A stretch of 5,939 nt of DNA from Candidatus Agrococcus pullicola (GTDB lineage Bacteria; Actinomycetota; Actinomycetes; Actinomycetales; Microbacteriaceae), in NCBI GenBank assembly GCA_019115685.1, contig DXDC01000258.1, positions 1-5,939 on the forward strand. Reading direction: 5' to 3'. The first letter of the stretch is position 1. Each line of letters opens with the position of its first letter. Positions 1 to 4,473 of the stretch are shown in pieces. The position numbers were made by a program, and so were the translations under genes. Under the pieces are notes generated by a model. That model made no database searches, was not told the origin of the DNA, and was given only the letters and a program-made list of their open reading frames with translations.

Positions 1-69
1 GATCCCGGGAGGCGGGAATATCCCGTTGCGGCACCATAGTTGTCACTGTAGACGCACTGCACCCCCCCC

Positions 70-99
70 TTGCCCATTAATACCCCCAAGGGGTATTAT
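70..99 (+). promoter_or_regulatory. Predicted promoter of the csoR-copZ-copA operon
   Basis: A sigma70-like promoter can be proposed with TTGCCC as the -35 element (70-75) and TATTAT as the -10 element (94-99), separated by 18 bp. The -10 box differs from TATAAT at one position; the -35 box keeps the TTG core. A start site 6-8 nt beyond the -10 box would give a leader of only about 13 nt that begins at the Shine-Dalgarno sequence. The spacer and most of the -10 box are covered by the CsoR-type palindrome, so bound repressor should block RNA polymerase. A run of eight C (62-69) lies directly upstream. This is a visual prediction; the start site is not demonstrated. Confidence 0.6.
78..98. promoter_or_regulatory. 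CsoR operator palindrome
   Basis: A perfect inverted repeat with 9-bp arms: TAATACCCC (78-86) and GGGGTATTA (90-98), separated by CAA (87-89). The arrangement of a TA-rich end, a C-tract, a short spacer, a G-tract and a TA-rich end is the recognised operator type of copper-sensing CsoR repressors. It lies 20 bp upstream of csoR and overlaps the predicted -10 box, as expected for autorepression relieved by Cu(I). No second copy is visible in the 43-nt gap between csoR and copZ, which agrees with one promoter serving all three genes. Confidence 0.85.
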
Positions 100-105
100 T
101 GCAGC

Positions 106-113
106 AGGAAGGA
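106..113 (+). promoter_or_regulatory. Ribosome binding site of csoR
   Basis: AGGAAGGA is a strong purine-rich Shine-Dalgarno sequence ending 5 nt before the ATG at 119. It settles the csoR start: the same frame is open upstream to an ATG at 26, but that extension would run through the promoter and operator and adds a Pro/Arg-rich stretch with no family resemblance. Confidence 0.8.
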
Positions 114-118
114 CAGTC

Positions 119-400
119 ATGCACGGATACACCCAAGATAAAGAAGCCCTCCTCAAGCGGATGCGTCGCATAGAAGGACAGGTGCGCGGGATCGCCCGAA
201 TGATCGACGAGGACACCTATTGCATCGACGTCCTGACCCAGGTGTCAGCGGCGACGAGCGCACTCGAGAACGTTGCACTCGCACTCATGGGCGACCATCT
301 CCAGCACTGCGTCTCCGAAGCGGCAGCCGAGGGCGGCCCCGTCGCTCAGGAAAAACTGGAAGAAGCGACGGCCGCAATAACCCGGCTCGTAAAATCCTAA
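119..400 (+). CDS. csoR: CsoR-family copper-sensing transcriptional repressor
   Basis: This 93-residue protein has the usual length of CsoR/RcnR-family repressors, all-helical cytoplasmic tetramers without a classical helix-turn-helix. The N-terminal helix carries the family signature RRIEGQVRG (16-24). The Cu(I)-binding triad is complete: Cys35 in the YCID motif, His60, and Cys64 four residues later, matching the C-H-C site of mycobacterial CsoR. A tyrosine (Tyr34) precedes the first Cys, and acidic residues in the last helix (Glu78, Glu81, Glu82) lie where the family's allosteric Glu is found. A Cys-based rather than His-rich site favours copper over nickel/cobalt, and the triad argues against the persulfide sensor CstR and formaldehyde sensor FrmR. 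The ATG at 119 is chosen for its strong ribosome binding site. It is first in an operon with a copper chaperone and copper ATPase and lies just behind a CsoR-type palindrome, so it very likely represses its own operon and is released by Cu(I). Confidence 0.95.
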   Translation: MHGYTQDKEALLKRMRRIEGQVRGIARMIDEDTYCIDVLTQVSAATSALENVALALMGDHLQHCVSEAAAEGGPVAQEKLEEATAAITRLVKS

Positions 401-443
401 CCAGAGTTCGAACACGCAACCGATCGATGAACGGGGATCCCGA

Positions 444-764
444 ATGAAGCAAGATATTGAAATCGGCATTGACGAGCAGACCGCGCCCAGTGACGGTTGC
501 TGCGGCGGCGGATGCTGCGGCGGCGGTGCCGCAGACACGCCTACCGGTGTGACCTCCGAGGTGCTCGTCGAGGGCATGACCTGCAGCCACTGTGTCAACA
601 GCGTTATCGAAGAGGTCGACGCCGTACCGGGCGTACGCGGAGTTACCGTATCGCTCGTACCTGGCGGACAGTCGAAGGTGTTCGTCCAGTCGGACGCGCC
701 GGTCGACGAGCGCCGGTTGCGGGAGGCCATCGCTGAAGCCGGCTACCGCACGGTACTGAACTAG
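444..764 (+). CDS. copZ: CopZ-like copper chaperone with Cys-Gly-rich N-terminal extension
   Basis: A 106-residue cytosolic protein with one heavy-metal-associated (HMA) domain at about 37-105. The Cu(I)-binding loop is GMTCSHC, with metal-binding Cys47 and Cys50. The domain ends with the typical REAIAEAGY helix and final strand. In this family the protein carries Cu(I) to the HMA domain of CopA and can load or unload CsoR. Unlike compact CopZ (about 70 residues), it has an N-terminal extension of about 36 residues holding a doubled Cys-Cys-Gly-Gly-Gly unit (19-28), which supplies four more thiols; storage, buffering or sensing of copper is possible but inferred. The ATG at 444 follows a modest GGGGA (433-437) by 6 nt. 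The gene starts 43 nt after csoR and stops 1 nt before the copA start, so co-transcription and translational coupling are likely. Identity as an HMA copper chaperone is secure; the role of the extension is unknown. Confidence 0.92.
   Translation: MKQDIEIGIDEQTAPSDGCCGGGCCGGGAADTPTGVTSEVLVEGMTCSHCVNSVIEEVDAVPGVRGVTVSLVPGGQSKVFVQSDAPVDERRLREAIAEAGYRTVLN
498..527 (+). repeat. 15-bp in-frame tandem duplication coding CCGGG x2
   Basis: Two adjacent 15-bp units (498-512 and 513-527) differ only at their last base (GGA versus GGT). Each encodes Cys-Cys-Gly-Gly-Gly, so the copper chaperone gains a second thiol cluster without a frame change. Near identity at the DNA level, including the third positions of the Cys codons, points to a recent duplication or to length change by slippage. 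The codons are all TGC and GGN, so strong base bias alone could also keep the units alike. Confidence 0.85.
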
Positions 765-765
765 C

Positions 766-2928
766 GTGCTGCAACAGCGCGAAGGGATCGTCGAGCTCGA
801 CATCGAGGGCATGACGTGTTCGTCCTGCGCCGCTCGCATCGAACGCAAGCTCAACAAAGCCGACGGCATTCGCGCTGAGGTCAACTACGCGACCGAGCTC
901 GCCACGGTGCATTTGACGGAAGGAGCGAGCGTGGAGGCCGCTATCGCGGTCGTCGAGAACACGGGGTACCGCGCATCGCTTGCCGGAACCGAAGCGCGTG
1001 CGGCCTCGATCTGGCCCGTGGTCCGTCTCGTCACCGCGTGGGCACTCACCGTGCCCGTCGTGGTGCTGTCGATGGTGCCTCCCCTGCAGTTTCCCGCGTG
1101 GCAGTGGGTCGTTTTCGCCATGACCGTTCCGGTCGTCGTCTGGTGCGGGTGGCCGTTCCACCGTGCCGCGGTCGTGAGCCTGCGGCACGGCACCACGACC
1201 ATGGACACGCTGATCTCCCTGGGGACGCTCAGCGCAATGCTGTGGTCGGTCTGGGCGCTCTTCTTCGGTGGCGCTGGAAGCATCGGCATGCGTATGGACA
1301 TGACGCTGTTCGGCTCCGGGCATCACGAACTGTACTTCGAGGTCGCGGCCGCGGTCACCGCGTTTTTGCTGCTCGGGCGCATGATCGAGTCGCGGGCAAA
1401 ACACTCGCAGAAGGACGCGCTGGATGCGCTGGCCCGGTTGGGAGCGCGGGAAGCGACGAGAGTGACCGACGATGGGGAGGAGCGAATCCCCATCGATCGG
1501 CTTCGTGTCGGCGACCGTTTCCGTACGCTTCCCGGCGAGAAGATCGCGACGGACGGCGTGGTCGTCGAGGGCGCTTCAAGCATTGACACCGCGATCGTCA
1601 CCGGTGAATCGATGCCGCTCGCCGCGAAACCCGGCACCGACGTCATCGGTGGCACGATCAACGGCAGCAGAGCGCTGGTGATCCAAGCGACAAGAGTCGG
1701 CAGTGACACTGAGCTGGCCCGCATCGCCGCAATGCTGCGGCAAGCGCAGAGCGGGAAGACGGGCGTTCAACGCCTGGCGGACAAGATTTCGTCATTCTTC
1801 GTGCCTGCTGTGATTGCGGTCGCAATAGTCACGCTCGCTGCCTGGCTCCTGGTCACGGGAGATGCCGAAGCCGCGCTTTCCGCTTCCGTCTCGACGCTGA
1901 TCATCGCGTGCCCATGCGCGCTCGGCCTCGCGACTCCGACCGCACTGCTCGTGGGCACGACAAGGGGCAGCGAACTCGGCATGCTGTTTCGGGACGCCAC
2001 CGTGCTGGAGACAGCGAGAAGGGTCGACGTTGCGATCCTCGACAAGACCGGCACACTGACCGAGGGGCGCATGCGCATCGGCGCCGTGTTCTCCGAGCCC
2101 TACGTGCGGAGCGTAGATCTACTGCGCATCGCGGCCGCCGCGGAGCACGACAGCGACCATCCGATCTCCGACGCCGTCCTCCGTGCTGCAAAAGCCTCCG
2201 GGATCTCGGTGAAGCCCGCCCACAACGTCGAAACCGTTGCCGGCGCCGGGCTCGTAGGCGAGTTCGAGGGGCACAGCGTACGGGTCGGTCGACCGGACTG
2301 GATCGGTGTCGACCCCGGTAAGACCGGTGTTCTGACGGGCACCCTCGTCGCGGTCGAGTACGACGGCGCATATCTCGGCACGCTGATGCTGAACGACGAG
2401 GTTCGCAGGGACGCCAAGCCCACGATCGGTAAGCTGCGCGACCTGGGCATCGAGCCGATCATGGTGACGGGAGACCACAGAGCGGCGGCTGACGAGATCG
2501 CCCAGACCGTGGGTATCGACAACGTGTTCGCCGGTGCCGTGCCCGCCGACAAGGTCGAACACGTCAAGCGTCTGCAGGCGGATGGCCGACAGGTGGCCAT
2601 GGTGGGTGACGGCGTCAACGATGCAGCAGCGCTGGCAGAAGCGGATCTCGGCATCGCGATGGGGTCCGGCACGGATGTCGCACGCGCGTCGGCGTCGATC
2701 ACGCTCGTCAGCGGTGGGCTCGAGCGGGCGGCAACCGGTATCGAGTTGGCACGCGCCACTCTGCGCATCATCAAGCAGAATCTCTTCTGGGCGTTCGCCT
2801 ACAACACGCTCGCCATTCCTCTCGCCGCCGTCGGGCTCCTCTCACCGCTGATCGCCGGGCTCGCCATGGCGCTCTCCAGCCTCATGGTCGTCGGCAACAG
2901 TCTCAGGCTGCGCCGCTTCGACCGCTGA
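766..2928 (+). CDS. copA: Cu(+)-exporting P1B-1-type ATPase CopA
   Basis: A 720-residue membrane pump that uses ATP to export Cu(I) from the cytoplasm. One N-terminal HMA domain (about 7-70) has GMTCSSC with Cys18 and Cys21. Two class-specific helices (about 82-104 and 110-130) and M1-M2 (about 143-206) follow, with an external loop carrying Met175, Met177, Met179, His186 and His187. The actuator domain has TGES (279-282). M4 holds the transport CPC (382-384). The phosphorylation site is DKTGT with Asp426. The nucleotide domain has the P1B markers His465-Pro466 and GAG (493-495). TGD (568-570) and GDGVNDA (614-620) complete the P domain. Tyr679-Asn680 in M5 and MALSS (701-705) in M6 are the Cu(I)-specific membrane residues, separating it from Zn/Cd pumps. 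Translation is taken from GTG at 766, one base after the chaperone stop and without a clear Shine-Dalgarno of its own, so coupled translation is likely. Length and motifs are complete; no defect is seen. Confidence 0.96.
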   Translation: MLQQREGIVELDIEGMTCSSCAARIERKLNKADGIRAEVNYATELATVHLTEGASVEAAIAVVENTGYRASLAGTEARAASIWPVVRLVTAWALTVPVVVLSMVPPLQFPAWQWVVFAMTVPVVVWCGWPFHRAAVVSLRHGTTTMDTLISLGTLSAMLWSVWALFFGGAGSIGMRMDMTLFGSGHHELYFEVAAAVTAFLLLGRMIESRAKHSQKDALDALARLGAREATRVTDDGEERIPIDRLRVGDRFRTLPGEKIATDGVVVEGASSIDTAIVTGESMPLAAKPGTDVIGGTINGSRALVIQATRVGSDTELARIAAMLRQAQSGKTGVQRLADKISSFFVPAVIAVAIVTLAAWLLVTGDAEAALSASVSTLIIACPCALGLATPTALLVGTTRGSELGMLFRDATVLETARRVDVAILDKTGTLTEGRMRIGAVFSEPYVRSVDLLRIAAAAEHDSDHPISDAVLRAAKASGISVKPAHNVETVAGAGLVGEFEGHSVRVGRPDWIGVDPGKTGVLTGTLVAVEYDGAYLGTLMLNDEVRRDAKPTIGKLRDLGIEPIMVTGDHRAAADEIAQTVGIDNVFAGAVPADKVEHVKRLQADGRQVAMVGDGVNDAAALAEADLGIAMGSGTDVARASASITLVSGGLERAATGIELARATLRIIKQNLFWAFAYNTLAIPLAAVGLLSPLIAGLAMALSSLMVVGNSLRLRRFDR

Positions 2929-2942
2929 CGCCCAGGCTCGAA

Positions 2943-4391
2943 CTAGGGCCGGGGCAGATCGTCCTCGCGAGTGTGCCGGTCGAGAAAGTCGTACAGCTCG
3001 ACGTCGTCGACGCCGGGAAACGTCCCGGACGGCAACGGTGACAGTACGTGCTGGTGCATCTTGGCCGACGCCCAAGCCGCGCCGTCCCATCGGTGCGCAA
3101 GGTCGCTGGCGGGCCTGGAACAGCAGCGCGCATCCGGGCAGGTGGACGTCTCACGATACGAGGTGTCGGAGCCCCTGAAGTACTTTGCCGAGTCGAACGG
3201 GACACCGATCGTGATGGAGAAGTCGCCGTCGGTCCCCGTGCCCGTCTGCGTCGAGCACCAATACGTGCCGGTCGGTGTGTCGGTGTACTGATGGAACTCG
3301 GCTGCTTTCGTCGTCATCTCGAACGCCAGCCGCGAGGCGAAGTGCCTGCAGACATACTGTCCTTCGACCGTGCCCGACGGATCCGCGGGCAGCTCGAGCC
3401 CGTCGTTCACGTATGCGCGGACGATCGAGCCGTCTTCATCGACGCGCAGAAAGTGCAGCGTGAGATCGAGTTCGGTGGTCGCGAGATTCGTCAGCCGCAT
3501 CGCGGCCGTCTCGTGCGTCACACCGAACGCGTCACGGAAGTCTTCCACGGCAAGGTTTCGTTCCTTCTTCGCCTTGCGCAGGTATTCGACGGCGTTGCCC
3601 TTCGGCATGAGTGTCGCTGCTGCGAAGTAGTTGATCTCGAGTCGTTGCCTGAGAAATTCACTGTAGGTGGCTGGCTGCGTGTGCCCGAGCAGCCGGTGCG
3701 CAAGTGCCTGCAGCGCGAGTGAGCGGAGTCCGTGACCACCCGGGATCGACGCCGTCGGGAGAAAGATCTTGCCGTTTTCAAGGTCGGTGACAGAACGTGT
3801 CGAGTGCGGTAGGTCATTGACGAACACGAGCTCGAAACCAAGGCGATTCGCGATCTGCGCAACCGAACGGTGCGTCAGGCTGCCGCGCTCGTGTCCGACC
3901 GCGTCCAGCTGCTCCTGCGCGAGCGCGTCGATCTCCGGCAGCGCGTTGTTCCGCTCCTCCATCTCCCCGCGAAGCGCAGTCGCGTCCCTTCGCGCCTGCT
4001 CGGGCGTCGCGATGGCCTCTTTGGACCTTCGCTCGAGCTCGTGATGCAGCCCCACGAGCGACTCGAGCACACGATCATCCATCGATCGCCCGGGCTTCAG
4101 CTGCGGGAGCCCCAGCCGCTGATACACGGAGCCCTGCTGCAGCCGAATGAGTTCGAGCTCGAGGGCCGCGCGCCGCGTCGGCGGTTCTTGCCGCAACAGA
4201 TCGCCCGTCTCCACGTCGAGCGCCTTCGCGATCGCGTCCAACTGCGAAAGGCGCGGCTCCCGCTTGCCGTTCTCGATCAGCGAAAGCTGGCTTGCCGCCA
4301 GACCGACAGGCCCTGAAATTTCGTCCAAAGTCTTGCTGGCACGCGTTCGATAGTGCTTAATCCGTTGCCCAAGCAGTGGAAGATCCGTCAT
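2943..4391 (-). CDS. RamB/ScfR-like XRE-family regulator with degenerate ImmA/IrrE domain
   Basis: A 482-residue cytoplasmic regulator. Residues about 8-66 form an XRE/Cro helix-turn-helix with recognition region [13 protein letters not shown] (34-46). A linker rich in charged residues (about 70-165) looks helical. Residues about 172-305 resemble the ImmA/IrrE (DUF955, M78) fold: the third-ligand region ending in AAATLMP is present with Glu252, but the HExxH is replaced by QALAH (228-232), so proteolysis is doubtful. The C-terminal part (about 340-482) resembles the short-chain fatty acyl regulator domain (DUF2083) and has Cys348, Cys379, Cys418, Cys423 and Cys424. Architecture and length match RamB and PrpR of corynebacteria and mycobacteria, which control acetate, glyoxylate and methylcitrate genes. 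ATG at 4391 is preferred because the HTH starts 8 residues in and a -10 box sits 6 nt upstream; the open frame to an ATG at 4475 would overlap pckG. It diverges from pckG, its likely target (inference). Its stop lies 14 nt from that of copA, which is convergent and unrelated. Orthology to ramB specifically is not proven. Confidence 0.85.
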   Translation of the reverse strand: MTDLPLLGQRIKHYRTRASKTLDEISGPVGLAASQLSLIENGKREPRLSQLDAIAKALDVETGDLLRQEPPTRRAALELELIRLQQGSVYQRLGLPQLKPGRSMDDRVLESLVGLHHELERRSKEAIATPEQARRDATALRGEMEERNNALPEIDALAQEQLDAVGHERGSLTHRSVAQIANRLGFELVFVNDLPHSTRSVTDLENGKIFLPTASIPGGHGLRSLALQALAHRLLGHTQPATYSEFLRQRLEINYFAAATLMPKGNAVEYLRKAKKERNLAVEDFRDAFGVTHETAAMRLTNLATTELDLTLHFLRVDEDGSIVRAYVNDGLELPADPSGTVEGQYVCRHFASRLAFEMTTKAAEFHQYTDTPTGTYWCSTQTGTGTDGDFSITIGVPFDSAKYFRGSDTSYRETSTCPDARCCSRPASDLAHRWDGAAWASAKMHQHVLSPLPSGTFPGVDDVELYDFLDRHTREDDLPRP

Positions 4392-4397
4392 TGCAAC

Positions 4398-4403
4398 AGC
4401 ATA
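4398..4403 (-). promoter_or_regulatory. Predicted -10 box for leaderless regulator mRNA
   Basis: On the minus strand TATGCT (fits TAnnnT) is followed by exactly six bases and then the ATG at 4391. A transcript starting at the A of this ATG would be leaderless, a common arrangement in actinobacteria and consistent with the lack of any Shine-Dalgarno sequence before this start. No good -35 hexamer is seen 16-18 bp further upstream. The box is overlapped by the inner arm of the long inverted repeat, which would suit autorepression. Confidence 0.45.
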
Positions 4404-4440
4404 CGAAATTTTCGCCGTTTTTGCGTCGAGTTTCGCATGC
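4399..4440. promoter_or_regulatory. Operator-like inverted repeat in the divergent regulator/pckG region
   Basis: GCATACGAAA (4399-4408) and TTTCGCATGC (4431-4440) are inverted copies matching at 9 of 10 positions, with 22 bp between them, so the arm centres are 32 bp apart, about three helical turns. The left arm also pairs with the adjacent TTTCG (4410-4414) around a single T. Between the outer arms lie AGTTT (4429-4433) and TTTGC (4420-4424). Read on the minus strand these give AAACT and GCAAA halves, like the reported corynebacterial RamB box but with a longer spacer. This is a candidate binding site for the divergently encoded regulator; the arrangement is seen, the function is inferred. 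Confidence 0.5.
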
Positions 4441-4457
4441 GTGCTCCCGCTTCCGCC

Positions 4458-4470
4458 TCCCAGACTGGGA
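4458..4470. repeat. 13-nt perfect palindrome before the pckG start
   Basis: TCCCAG (4458-4463) and CTGGGA (4465-4470) flank a single A and end 3 nt before the pckG ATG. As DNA it could be a small operator half. As RNA it could form a 5-bp stem with a GAC loop that buries GGGA, the only Shine-Dalgarno-like bases near this start. It is short, so chance remains possible. Confidence 0.4.
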
Positions 4471-4473
4471 AGC

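Noticed and set aside
13..25. Inverted repeat CGGGA-ATA-TCCCG near the left edge, considered as a terminator of an upstream gene or a second operator.
   Set aside because: Arms are only 5 bp, no T-run follows, and it does not resemble the CsoR palindrome.
26..118. N-terminal extension of csoR to an ATG at 26.
   Set aside because: It would cover the promoter, the operator and the ribosome binding site, and its Pro/Arg-rich peptide has no counterpart in the family; ATG 119 is far better supported.
434..441. GGGATCCC palindrome between csoR and copZ as a second operator.
   Set aside because: An 8-bp self-complementary restriction-site-like sequence without the TA-rich ends or spacer of the CsoR site.
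285..884. Long minus-strand open frames opposite csoR, copZ and the start of copA.
   Set aside because: Shadow frames of GC-rich coding DNA; no recognisable domains, and the + strand products here are unmistakable.
2100..2774. Minus-strand open frame of about 224 codons inside copA.
   Set aside because: Composition is Ser/Ala/Arg/Pro-rich as expected from the antisense frame of a G/C-biased gene, and it lies wholly within a motif-complete ATPase.
2930..2949. Possible terminator hairpin GCCC...GGGC between copA and the regulator.
   Set aside because: Only 4 bp of pairing across a 12-nt loop and no T-run on either strand.
3048..3722. Plus-strand open frame of about 224 codons inside the regulator gene.
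   Set aside because: Arg-rich shadow frame without known motifs; the minus-strand regulator is continuous with HTH and C-terminal domain features.
2943..4391. Reading the regulator as a phage or mobile-element ImmA/IrrE-type repressor antagonist or toxin-antitoxin component.
   Set aside because: The fused HTH plus DUF955 plus long Cys-containing C-terminal domain of 482 residues fits RamB/ScfR regulators, no phage or mobile genes are nearby, and the protease motif is degenerate.
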